NCBI GenBank assembly: GCA_016294165.1
Contig: JAEDCM010000004.1
Location: 1-64,000, forward strand
Length of the DNA: 64,000 bases
Source: Anaeroplasmataceae bacterium
Lineage (GTDB): Bacteria; Bacillota_I; Bacilli_A; Acholeplasmatales; JAEDCM01
Direction of reading: 5' to 3'
Shown: positions 9,211 to 17,158 of the stretch, piece after piece
Position numbering within the stretch: position 1 is the stretch's first letter
Layout: the number at the start of each line of letters is the position of its first letter
Position numbers and translations under genes: made by a program
The notes under the pieces: model-generated
Databases searched by the model: none
Told to the model about the DNA's origin: nothing
The model's input: only the letters and a program-made list of their open reading frames with translations

Positions 9211-9239
9211 TTGACTTTTGTAAACTAAAGCGTTAAAAT
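9211..9239 (+). promoter_or_regulatory. SigA promoter of a candidate small RNA
   Basis: TTGACT (9211-9216), 17-bp spacer, TAAAAT (9234-9239). No gene on the plus strand follows before the terminator at about 9308. Confidence 0.7.
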
Positions 9240-9245
9240 TTAATA

Positions 9246-9308
9246 GTAATCGTCTAGCAAAAGGGTTATTCGGTTAATTAGAGACTTTTAGAGTCTCTTT
9301 TTTTTATA
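9246..9308 (+). ncRNA. Candidate ~60-nt small RNA
   Basis: The predicted transcript runs from about 9246 to the T-run after the hairpin AGAGAC-TTTTAGA-GTCTCT (9280-9298). It has no start codon with a ribosome binding site and matches no riboswitch I know; preQ1-I, fluoride and guanidine motifs were considered. Its terminator lies next to the 3' end of the convergent small membrane protein gene ending at 9304. Function unknown. Confidence 0.45.
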
Positions 9309-9495
9309 GTCTTTTACTTTCTCCCTTTTCTTCTAACTCTTTAAATGATTTTACACCCTTGGACTTTAGAAGTTCATTCATAAATTTCTCATCCTCATCT
9401 ACCTCTTGTTGGTGCTCCTCACGAGTGGCTAAAAAGAAAATGGCAGATAATAGAATGATGGTACTAAAAATATAACCTAACACCGTCCAAAACAT
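9304..9495 (-). CDS. Small single-TM membrane protein
   Basis: 63 residues from the ATG at 9495, which has GAGGTG 6 nt upstream; an in-frame upstream ATG at 9537 lies inside the amidase gene and has no site. One transmembrane helix (about 4-24) is followed by a charged, Glu/Lys-rich cytoplasmic tail predicted to be helical. No family recognised. It is the last gene after the amidase lipoprotein, 31 nt from that gene's stop. Confidence 0.6.
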   Translation of the reverse strand: MFWTVLGYIFSTIILLSAIFFLATREEHQQEVDEDEKFMNELLKSKGVKSFKELEEKGESKRL

Positions 9496-9526
9496 GAAAA
9501 TCACCTCATATAAATTATAGCATGTC

Positions 9527-10540
9527 TTAGATTTCAAATAAATAGGTTTTTAAATTTTTTGTAATTTCTATTTGGTATATTTCTTTCGGATTAATTACAT
9601 TTCCATTCTCATGGAGATTTTTATCAATATAATTAATTTTTATATCATTTTTTAAGAAAAACAATTCTACATTAACCAAATCCTTAAAATAGTTCATTAG
9701 TTTGTAATTATTTATGGTTAATGGGCAATTCTTCTTCGCAAAATCGCTATGGGTTTTAACACATGATAAATCAAGATTATATTTGTCAATCAAATGAGCC
9801 GTAAGCTTTGCGGTACGATGCATGTTATAGAAAAAGTCATCATCCTTGTTAACACACATTTCAATTCCAATCCCATTTTTATTACCGCCATCGTCCTTTA
9901 ACCCATCACCAGCATGATAGGCAACCTCATTATCGGGTATATGATTAATAACATAATGATTGTCAACGGTATAATGCCAGGAAGTTGCTTGCTTATTCTC
10001 ATTATTTTTTAAATATTTTGCATGATTAAGTGCTCCAGCATCAGTATTGCCTGTTTCATGAATAACGATATATTTTATCTCTCTTTTTATACAAGGACGT
10101 GCTTTTGTGTTCTTACTTAGATGATCATTTTGAATAATTAGATCCTCGTTAAGATACATAAAAGCACTTTTATATCCCTTGTATACGTATTTATCATAAA
10201 TGTTTAAAGTATATAGTAAATTATCATTTTTAATGCTTTTTAAATAATCTTCTAAATTGCTTTCAATAATATTTAAATTAATAATATCATTACCAACACT
10301 TATTATCGTATTTCCTTCCTTTATCGGAACTAAATAATTACTATAAATTTTAATATAACTTGCATCATAAACGATCTTAATATCTGGCAATTCATATTTT
10401 TGATTCTTCGTTACGATTTTATTAAGTTCATTTTTATTAGACGCGGTAATGACTGTTGATGTTGGATTATTCTCTTTTATTTCTTCCTTCTTACAGCTGG
10501 TTAAAAATACCAATAAAACGCATAATATAACTATTTTCAT
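9527..10540 (-). CDS. N-acetylmuramoyl-L-alanine amidase lipoprotein (Amidase_2)
   Basis: 337 residues. A lipoprotein signal ends in LTSC (about residue 16), so the enzyme should be tethered to the outer face of the membrane. The amidase domain (about 155-275) shows zinc ligands in VIHETGN, in YHAGDG and in THSDFAKKNCP, with GIGIEMC between, as in T7-lysozyme/AmpD-type amidases. It cleaves the bond between MurNAc and the stem peptide. The first ~140 residues are a separate region of unknown role. Start: ATG at 10540 with GAGGTGAGGGAG. It follows the helical-repeat protein gene in one operon. Confidence 0.85.
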   Translation of the reverse strand: MKIVILCVLLVFLTSCKKEEIKENNPTSTVITASNKNELNKIVTKNQKYELPDIKIVYDASYIKIYSNYLVPIKEGNTIISVGNDIINLNIIESNLEDYLKSIKNDNLLYTLNIYDKYVYKGYKSAFMYLNEDLIIQNDHLSKNTKARPCIKREIKYIVIHETGNTDAGALNHAKYLKNNENKQATSWHYTVDNHYVINHIPDNEVAYHAGDGLKDDGGNKNGIGIEMCVNKDDDFFYNMHRTAKLTAHLIDKYNLDLSCVKTHSDFAKKNCPLTINNYKLMNYFKDLVNVELFFLKNDIKINYIDKNLHENGNVINPKEIYQIEITKNLKTYLFEI

Positions 10541-10579
10541 CTCCCTCACCTCATAAATATGATAAGGGATTTATTATCT

Positions 10580-12685
10580 TTAGTCTACCGGTAAATATTG
10601 GCTTTTAATCTCTAAAAGGATCTTTGAATTATGAACAACCATATCATTTCTATTTTCATATAGCTTTAATACATATTTCAAATATTCAATTCTTTTTGAA
10701 TTCTCAATCCCATCATCATTACACATCTCACTTAACAATAGTATTTGTTCATCAATGTAACTATTTATCTCATCATTCACATCCTCAGTTTGACTTTCAA
10801 GCTTAATAAACTCACGTTCCATATCCAAAATTCTTTCATAATTTGAAACATGGATTTTTAAATCCTCATCTAGCATTTCATAAGCCATGCGTGCTCTGGC
10901 AATATCATCACCTTCATGAATTTCCACATCTCCAATTTCATCTATTAGATGCTCAACATTAATAATTAAATCTTCCATTTTTTCAATTTCTTGATGGGCT
11001 TTATTTAATTTATCACTAACAAAATCAAAATCCTTAGCCTCATTCATTAAATCAATAATAACACTCTTATGGACATATTTAATTGGGTTTGGCAATAAAG
11101 AAATTTTTTCTTCTAATGTTTTAATTCCTCTTAGGCGCTTAATCTTGTTTTGTTCTTCTGTTAAAATATGGGCATGAGTTACATAATTTAAAACTAAGGA
11201 ATCTAAGCTTTCATATTCACTCTTATAGATTAATAGATCCTTTTCATCATCAAGACTACTAACCTTAAAGGCTTTAATTTCTTCATTAAGCTTATTAGCC
11301 TTTTTAACCATAAACTCATAATAGTTCATATTATTCATATAATGGACCAATTCATTATAATTAAAGACATATCCTCTGGCTTCAGGGTCAAGACTATTAT
11401 AAGCTTCATTAGCCTTTAAAACCAGTTTACGATCATAATTTATCTCAATACTATTAATTATTGAAGTAACATCTAATGCCTTATTCTTATTCGTGCTAAC
11501 TGCTATCGCTTTAGTTAAAACATCATAATTAGTTACAAGCTTCTTTAAATCTGCATCAAGATTAATATATCTTGAATCAATCTCATTTAAATAATTTAAA
11601 TGGGTTGCTTCAATATGATATGGAATACTATTAATTTCATCAAAAATCGCTTTAGCAAGGCCTTTTCTTTTATCCTCTAATATTAAATCATCCAATATTT
11701 CTGATGTTTTTACAAATAAATCTTTATTCTCCATATAGTCCTTAATTGATTCACTTAAGGATTCATAAATTCCTAAAACTAAATTATATTGTTCAAGTTT
11801 GTTTGCCAGTGATACATTATCATCAGTAACTAGTGAATGAAGCAATGATATTTGTTTATCCATATTGCTTGCGGATTTTTTATCAGCCTGTGCTTGTTTT
11901 AATTCTTTAATGACATTATTTAATTCGATTAATTTAGCATAATTTGTAACATATACTTTTTCATTATTATTTAAATTTTCATACATTACTAGTGCTTCAT
12001 TAATTCGCTCTTCATCCTCAAGAGTAACTCGCGTTTTGATGGCATCAATTGCCTCAACAACCACCATTGCATTTTTAATGCTTTCAATAACTGATAATAA
12101 ATTTAAGAGCTTCTCATAATTTGTAACATACTTTTTCGCATCATCAACTAAATTAATATAAGCTTCATTAGCTTCGTTAACCATTCCTTCTTCGCTTAAA
12201 GTGACATCTAACGGAAGCTCATCAATAAGCTTAATAACCTCAGCGGCTAATTCTTTATGCTTAGCAATTAATTCTAGTTTAGTAATTATTTGGTTAATCT
12301 CTTCTAAGCAATTAGCATTTTTAAGCATTATTTTTAGATTTTCATTTAAGCTGTTATATAAATTAAAAGTATATAACACACATTCCTTTTTCAAATCTAA
12401 ATCTAGAATTTCATCATTAACTGTTTTTAAACTAAGAACAATTTGATTATCAACGATATCTCGCAAATTACGCTCTTCTAAAGTAATTCCATCCTTAGCT
12501 AAAAACTTCTTTTCTAAATCTTCTAAATCCTTCTTGTTATAGACATGACTCTTTTGTTCATCATTTAATGACTCATACATTATCCTTGCATCATTAATCA
12601 TATCCTTGTCCACTTTTTTATTAGTCTTCAATTTGTTTATTAAAGCACATATATTATTGACCTGCTTTTCCTCTTTCTTTTTCAT
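10580..12685 (-). CDS. Large helical-repeat protein without signal peptide
   Basis: 701 residues, almost wholly alpha-helical and rich in Glu, Lys, Leu, Asn and Ile. It contains about seven degenerate repeats of 60-90 residues, each with a core like ARxxYESLN..K..V.NYxxL. The clearest cores are HVYNKK (about 47), YVTNY (about 186 and 245), LVTNY (about 383), YVFNY (about 439) and HVSNY (about 612). This repeat is common in secreted Bacillota surface proteins, yet here there is neither signal sequence nor transmembrane helix. The ATG at 12685 follows GGGAG by 7 nt. It is the first gene of the operon with the amidase. No function is assigned. Confidence 0.65.
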   Translation of the reverse strand: MKKKEEKQVNNICALINKLKTNKKVDKDMINDARIMYESLNDEQKSHVYNKKDLEDLEKKFLAKDGITLEERNLRDIVDNQIVLSLKTVNDEILDLDLKKECVLYTFNLYNSLNENLKIMLKNANCLEEINQIITKLELIAKHKELAAEVIKLIDELPLDVTLSEEGMVNEANEAYINLVDDAKKYVTNYEKLLNLLSVIESIKNAMVVVEAIDAIKTRVTLEDEERINEALVMYENLNNNEKVYVTNYAKLIELNNVIKELKQAQADKKSASNMDKQISLLHSLVTDDNVSLANKLEQYNLVLGIYESLSESIKDYMENKDLFVKTSEILDDLILEDKRKGLAKAIFDEINSIPYHIEATHLNYLNEIDSRYINLDADLKKLVTNYDVLTKAIAVSTNKNKALDVTSIINSIEINYDRKLVLKANEAYNSLDPEARGYVFNYNELVHYMNNMNYYEFMVKKANKLNEEIKAFKVSSLDDEKDLLIYKSEYESLDSLVLNYVTHAHILTEEQNKIKRLRGIKTLEEKISLLPNPIKYVHKSVIIDLMNEAKDFDFVSDKLNKAHQEIEKMEDLIINVEHLIDEIGDVEIHEGDDIARARMAYEMLDEDLKIHVSNYERILDMEREFIKLESQTEDVNDEINSYIDEQILLLSEMCNDDGIENSKRIEYLKYVLKLYENRNDMVVHNSKILLEIKSQYLPVD

Positions 12686-12837
12686 AAAAATTCTCCCTTC
12701 TAGAAACAATATATTAAAGATTAATAAAACAAATGTGCAATATAATGCGATTTTTTAAAATATTTTTTTATTTTCCATTTTTTTAATGTCTAATAATTAT
12801 TATAAAAATCAAAAAAAAGAGAAAACTATCAAATGAA

Positions 12838-12843
12838 GGAGGA
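12838..12843 (+). promoter_or_regulatory. Perfect AGGAGG ribosome binding site
   Basis: AGGAGG lies 7 nt before the ATG at 12851. It overlaps an earlier in-frame ATG (12833), which it therefore rules out as the start. Confidence 0.8.
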
Positions 12844-12850
12844 TTATAAA

Positions 12851-13051
12851 ATGAAAAAAAATTATAACAACCAAAATGAAATGAACAAATATCAAGAAGA
12901 ATCTAGAGAAAACTATCAAAATGAATGCAATCATTATAATGAAGAATACTCTAGTGAATCTTCAAATTATCAAAATAGCAATGCTAAAAACCATAATAAC
13001 GCAAATAATGCTAGTAATAATTCAAACAAAAATAACAAGTTAAACTACTAA
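12851..13051 (+). CDS. Small Asn/Gln-rich hydrophilic protein (possible spore protein)
   Basis: 66 residues with no hydrophobic segment: about one third Asn, many Ser, Glu, Lys and Tyr, one Cys. The segment EYSSESSNYQNSNAKNHN loosely recalls the EFASET-N-QQV-QN repeat of gamma-type small acid-soluble spore proteins, but the match is weak and lacks a true repeat. It has a strong ribosome binding site and its own terminator, so a well-translated single-gene unit is likely. What it does is unknown. Confidence 0.55.
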   Translation: MKKNYNNQNEMNKYQEESRENYQNECNHYNEEYSSESSNYQNSNAKNHNNANNASNNSNKNNKLNY

Positions 13052-13058
13052 AAAAAAT

Positions 13059-13084
13059 AGAGAATGAATTAAGTTTCATTCTCT
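13059..13084. terminator. Bidirectional terminator
   Basis: A 10-bp stem AGAGAATGAA / TTCATTCTCT with A-run on the left and T-run on the right. It serves both the Asn-rich gene (plus) and the secA-recX operon (minus). Confidence 0.85.
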
Positions 13085-13085
13085 T

Positions 13086-13802
13086 TTATTTTATTACCTT
13101 GTTAATTAAATCAGCTTTAAAACCCTTTTGATATAAGCTATTAAATATTTTACTTCTTAGCTCATATCCACTATACTTCTTTTCATATTTTTTTAAAAGC
13201 TTTTCATATTCCTTTTTGATAAGCGGTAATTCATCACACGCCACTTCCTCAAATTTTATATCAATATAGCCTTTGTTTTTTAAATAATGATAAATATATT
13301 CGTTTAAAGCCTTCGAACTTTTGTTTTTAGCCGTTTTTTTTAACTTTGCGACTAATTTATCAATATTTTCTTGTTCGTCGCCATATTCTAAATTATTTAA
13401 AATTTCTGTATCTACACCTTTTAAGGATAATTCATTTTTAATCAACTTTATACCCTTTAAATTGCGTTTTTTTTGATAGTTTAAATACATATTAGAATAT
13501 AACTCATCATCTAAATAACGTTGATTTAAAAGCATTTCAATGATTTTTACATGATAATTATTTTGATTTCTTAAGTAAATCTTAACCTCGTTAATGGTTC
13601 TTGGCTTATTTAAATATTTTCTAGCCATATAATATCCATCCACAATAAATGAATATTCCTTTATTTCCTTTAATAATTCCTCATCAACTAAAGTAGAGTG
13701 TAATAAACGATACTTAATAATCACATCCTCATAAACTAGCATATCTAGATTATCAGATGTTAAACGATACTTATTTTTTTCTTTTTTTACATCAATTCTC
13801 AT
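13086..13802 (-). CDS. recX: RecX-family regulator of RecA
   Basis: 238 residues built from three-helix RecX repeats: ARKYLNKPRTINEVKIYL, the motif LDDELYSNMYLNYQKKRNLKGIK, and a final LRSKIFNSLYQKGFKADLI. RecX binds RecA filaments and limits or modulates recombination. The start ATG overlaps the TGA of the peptidase gene upstream (ATGA). It closes the secA-prfB-yitT-ctp-recX operon. Confidence 0.85.
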   Translation of the reverse strand: MRIDVKKEKNKYRLTSDNLDMLVYEDVIIKYRLLHSTLVDEELLKEIKEYSFIVDGYYMARKYLNKPRTINEVKIYLRNQNNYHVKIIEMLLNQRYLDDELYSNMYLNYQKKRNLKGIKLIKNELSLKGVDTEILNNLEYGDEQENIDKLVAKLKKTAKNKSSKALNEYIYHYLKNKGYIDIKFEEVACDELPLIKKEYEKLLKKYEKKYSGYELRSKIFNSLYQKGFKADLINKVIK

Positions 13803-15169
13803 TTTAATTCTAATAATGCTTCTTGTAATAACGCATCATGAATATCCTTTTTTACCTCTACCTTATATAGTTCATATATTTCATCAGCCAAGGCTGCATC
13901 GATGTATGACTTTGAAAACTTATTATTTAAAACTAAAAGAGTATCTACATCAAAATATCCATCAGTTCTTACATCATATCCTAAACATTTAAGCATCAAT
14001 TGAATTTGCTTAACATCATCACTAACAACATCAAGTTCATACTTTTCATCAGTTAATATAACCTGTGCTAGATTCATATAAGAATTCTTTGAAACCACTT
14101 TTGTTGGGGCAATTCCTTGATCCTTAACACTATAGTTATCAGGCCCATACCAATTACCCAAGGTAATATGTAGATAATAGTTTTTTAACGTTTGCATCTC
14201 GTAATCAACTTGATATACACTTTTACCATAAGTTGTTTTTCCAATCAAATCATACCCACCATTATAATGCATTGCGACCGCAAAAACCTCTGCGGCTGAT
14301 GCACTATTTTCATTAATTAAAACTTTGATATCATAAGATTTTTTTACCGTATCCCTTAATGGATAATAATAAGTGTTTTTTAGTTCTTGATCACTTTCTT
14401 TAACATTCTCAATTCTTAAATATGGACTATTTCCGGTCATAAAATTTGTAAGAATGTTAACGACAGAGCCCAAATATCCTCCTGGGTTATCTCTAACATC
14501 AATTATTAAACCAGTAATATTTTCATTCTCTAAAGCTTTTAATGCTTGATTGAATAGATTAGCGGTTTTTTCAGAAAATTCCACAATCTTAATATATCCA
14601 ATACCATCAATATTGCGGTATTTAATTGAAGGAGCATTAATAACACTTGAAACTAAAGTAACACTATATTCTCTACTTCCCCTTAAAAATGTCAAAGTAT
14701 TCTCTTCACCTAAATTAACCTTAATTAATAAACCTAAATCCGTAAAATTTTTGTTTTCTAATGATGTATCACCAATTTTAATTAAAACATCGTTAATTCT
14801 AACTCCTGATAAATCGGCTGGAGAACCCTCAATTACATCTTTTACAACAAACTCTCCATCAATCAAAGAAAAACTAATTCCAATACCAATATATTCTTCT
14901 CCAATACTTTGGTTAGCGCTATATTCAAATAGAAATGTATACGGATCATTTAAAGAAGAAACCATTCCGTTAGCCGCTCCCATTAACAAATCATTTTCAT
15001 CAACATCACTGTAATGGTATTGATTTAACACCTCAGACAGTTCATCTAGAACATCATATCTACCATGTGATTCTAATCCCGAAAATGTTTTTCCAATAAA
15101 AAATCCAGTAAAGCTACATGTAATAACCATAATTAAAGTTAAAATACCTGTTAAGGCTTTTTTATTCAT
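13799..15169 (-). CDS. S41-family C-terminal processing peptidase with PDZ and peptidoglycan-binding domains
   Basis: 456 residues. An N-terminal membrane anchor (about 5-27), a PDZ domain (about 88-170, IGISFSLIDGEFVVKDVI ... GSPADLSG), the S41 protease domain with the catalytic serine in NENSASAAEVFA and the lysine in GKTTYGKSVYQ, then a C-terminal peptidoglycan-binding domain (about 375-430, IQLMLKCLGYDVRTDGYFD). This matches CtpA/CtpB. In spore formers CtpB signals to the pro-SigK protease, while CtpA-type enzymes act at the envelope; sequence alone does not separate them here. RBS AGGAG; the 3' end is coupled to recX. Confidence 0.9.
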   Translation of the reverse strand: MNKKALTGILTLIMVITCSFTGFFIGKTFSGLESHGRYDVLDELSEVLNQYHYSDVDENDLLMGAANGMVSSLNDPYTFLFEYSANQSIGEEYIGIGISFSLIDGEFVVKDVIEGSPADLSGVRINDVLIKIGDTSLENKNFTDLGLLIKVNLGEENTLTFLRGSREYSVTLVSSVINAPSIKYRNIDGIGYIKIVEFSEKTANLFNQALKALENENITGLIIDVRDNPGGYLGSVVNILTNFMTGNSPYLRIENVKESDQELKNTYYYPLRDTVKKSYDIKVLINENSASAAEVFAVAMHYNGGYDLIGKTTYGKSVYQVDYEMQTLKNYYLHITLGNWYGPDNYSVKDQGIAPTKVVSKNSYMNLAQVILTDEKYELDVVSDDVKQIQLMLKCLGYDVRTDGYFDVDTLLVLNNKFSKSYIDAALADEIYELYKVEVKKDIHDALLQEALLELK

Positions 15170-15174
15170 ATGAT

Positions 15175-16047
15175 CTACTCCTTATCGTATGTTCCAAATC
15201 CTTCTCCTAAAACTTCATTGGTTTTAGTAATAAAGACGAACGCATTCTCATCAATCTTATCAATTAATGTTCTTAGCTTATAGTATTCGTTTTTAGCCAT
15301 GATGCAAACAAGCATTGTTTTTTCAGTATTTGTATAACCACCAACAACATCTATTTTAGTAACTCCACGGTCAATTTCTTTAAAAATAGAATCTCTTATT
15401 TCATCTGGCTTGGTTGTGACAATATAAGCTGCTCTTCGTGAAACTCCACCAACACACATGATGTCTATCAAATATCCAGATGTGATTAAAACTGCCGCCG
15501 CAAAGAATCCCTTTTCAATTCCAAAGACTAGTACTCCAATTAAAATAATTGATCCATCAATAACATACATTACTGAAGAAAATGGGAGACGAAAAACCTT
15601 ACTAATGACTCTTTGTGGAACATCCATTCCCCCTGTTGTTGCGCCATTTCTAACAACAATTCCTAAACCAATTCCGGTTAATAATGTCGCTCCAATGGCT
15701 ACAATAAGCAAATAGTTTCCACTGGAAATATCACGCATTATTAAATCGGTTGGGACATTACACAATTCTAAAACTGCCACAATTGATGGAGTTAATAGCG
15801 TTCCATAAACCGTTCTGATAAAAAACTGTTTTCCCAATATCAATCCACCAATAATTAAAAATATAACATTAGCAGTATACATAAATAATGTTGGATTCAA
15901 AATATCCTTGAAAATAATTGATAAACCCATTACCCCACCAACAACTAAGCTTGAAGGTAGTAAGAAAAAATAATAGGCAATATCAACTAAAATAACTCCA
16001 AAGGTAATCTCTAAATATGTTAATATTTTTTTATTCTTTTTTGTCAT
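15175..16047 (-). CDS. yitT: YitT-family membrane protein (DUF161/DUF2179)
   Basis: 290 residues. Five to six transmembrane helices in the first ~190 residues include the family's glycine-rich NGATTGGMDVPQRVI stretch. A cytoplasmic DUF2179 domain follows (about 210-285, DRGVTKIDVVGGYTNTEKTML). Function is not established for the family. The ATG at 16047 is preferred over a GTG at 16050 because AGGTGA is correctly spaced for it. It overlaps the 3' end of prfB by 17 nt. Confidence 0.85.
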   Translation of the reverse strand: MTKKNKKILTYLEITFGVILVDIAYYFFLLPSSLVVGGVMGLSIIFKDILNPTLFMYTANVIFLIIGGLILGKQFFIRTVYGTLLTPSIVAVLELCNVPTDLIMRDISSGNYLLIVAIGATLLTGIGLGIVVRNGATTGGMDVPQRVISKVFRLPFSSVMYVIDGSIILIGVLVFGIEKGFFAAAVLITSGYLIDIMCVGGVSRRAAYIVTTKPDEIRDSIFKEIDRGVTKIDVVGGYTNTEKTMLVCIMAKNEYYKLRTLIDKIDENAFVFITKTNEVLGEGFGTYDKE

Positions 16048-17149
16048 CACTGTTCACCTTATATCTTAAATATGCTTTAATGAATTCATCAATATCCCCA
16101 TCCATTACTGCTGCAGTATTTCCCACCTCATAATTAGTTCGATGATCCTTAACCATCGAATATGGGTGAAAAACATAACTTCTAATTTGTGACCCCCATC
16201 CAATATCCATTTGAACACCCTTAATTCTAGCAAGCTCTTCTTCCTGTTTTTTGATTTCCTCTTGTAATAGTTTACTCTTTAGGATGCTCATCGCAACCTC
16301 ACGGTTTTTAATTTGACTTCTCTCATTTTGACATGTAACAACGATATTAGTTGGTTTATGCGTAATACGCACAGCCGAATCAGTAGTATTTACTGATTGA
16401 CCACCCGCTCCACTTGAACGATACACATCAATTTTTAAATCCTCTTCATTGATCACAATATCCACCTTATCATCAATTTCCGGCATGACATCACATGAAA
16501 CAAATGATGTATGTCTTCTAGAATTTGAATCAAATGGTGAAATACGGACTAAACGATGAACGCCACGCTCAGCCTTTAAATATCCATAAGCATTTTTCCC
16601 TTTAACTAAAAAGATAACACTTTTAATTCCGGCCTCTTCACCAGCAAGATAATCTAAAAGTTCAACTTTATATCCTTTTTTTGTCGCATATCTTGTATAC
16701 ATCCTATAAAGCATTTCACACCAATCCATTGATTCTGTTCCACCAGCACCTGGATGTAATTCAATAATGGCATTACTATCATCATATTTCTCATTTAATA
16801 ATACAATAATTTGAAAATCTTTGATTTTTTTATCTAATTTATAAATCTCATCTTCAATTTCTAAAGAATACTCCTCATTTTCAATTCCATCATACATTTC
16901 AATCAAGGTCTCGATATCTGAATATGAAACACTTAATTCATCTAGCTTTTTCTTTTTATCCTTAAGGTCATTTAGAAGAGAAAAAACAGCTTGTGAGCCC
17001 TTTTGGTCATCCCAAAAGTTTGGCTCAAGGGTCTTAGCTGTTAATTCATCTATCGTCTTATTGATTTTTGAAATGTCAATAGCATCACCTAGGTCTTTGA
17101 TTTCTTTAGAAAAGTTATTCATAAATTTATTAATTTCATACTTTTCCAT
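16031..17149 (-). CDS. prfB: Peptide chain release factor 2, without programmed frameshift
   Basis: 372 residues, full length. RF2 ends translation at UAA and UGA. The catalytic GGQ is in RSSGAGGQSVNTTDSAVRI; the region that reads the stop codon precedes it. Most RF2 genes need a +1 frameshift at an in-frame UGA near codon 25. Here the frame is open throughout: the equivalent site reads CTA GGT GAT, so the UGA autoregulation is absent. It starts 9 nt after secA, behind AGGTGATATAA. Confidence 0.95.
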   Translation of the reverse strand: MEKYEINKFMNNFSKEIKDLGDAIDISKINKTIDELTAKTLEPNFWDDQKGSQAVFSLLNDLKDKKKKLDELSVSYSDIETLIEMYDGIENEEYSLEIEDEIYKLDKKIKDFQIIVLLNEKYDDSNAIIELHPGAGGTESMDWCEMLYRMYTRYATKKGYKVELLDYLAGEEAGIKSVIFLVKGKNAYGYLKAERGVHRLVRISPFDSNSRRHTSFVSCDVMPEIDDKVDIVINEEDLKIDVYRSSGAGGQSVNTTDSAVRITHKPTNIVVTCQNERSQIKNREVAMSILKSKLLQEEIKKQEEELARIKGVQMDIGWGSQIRSYVFHPYSMVKDHRTNYEVGNTAAVMDGDIDEFIKAYLRYKVNSDDKKE

Positions 17150-17158
17150 TTATATCAC

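Noticed and set aside
9246..9308. preQ1, fluoride or guanidine riboswitch
   Set aside because: Characteristic core sequences are missing and no gene follows on the same strand.
16031..17149. Programmed +1 frameshift in prfB
   Set aside because: The frame is continuous and there is no in-frame TGA near codon 25.
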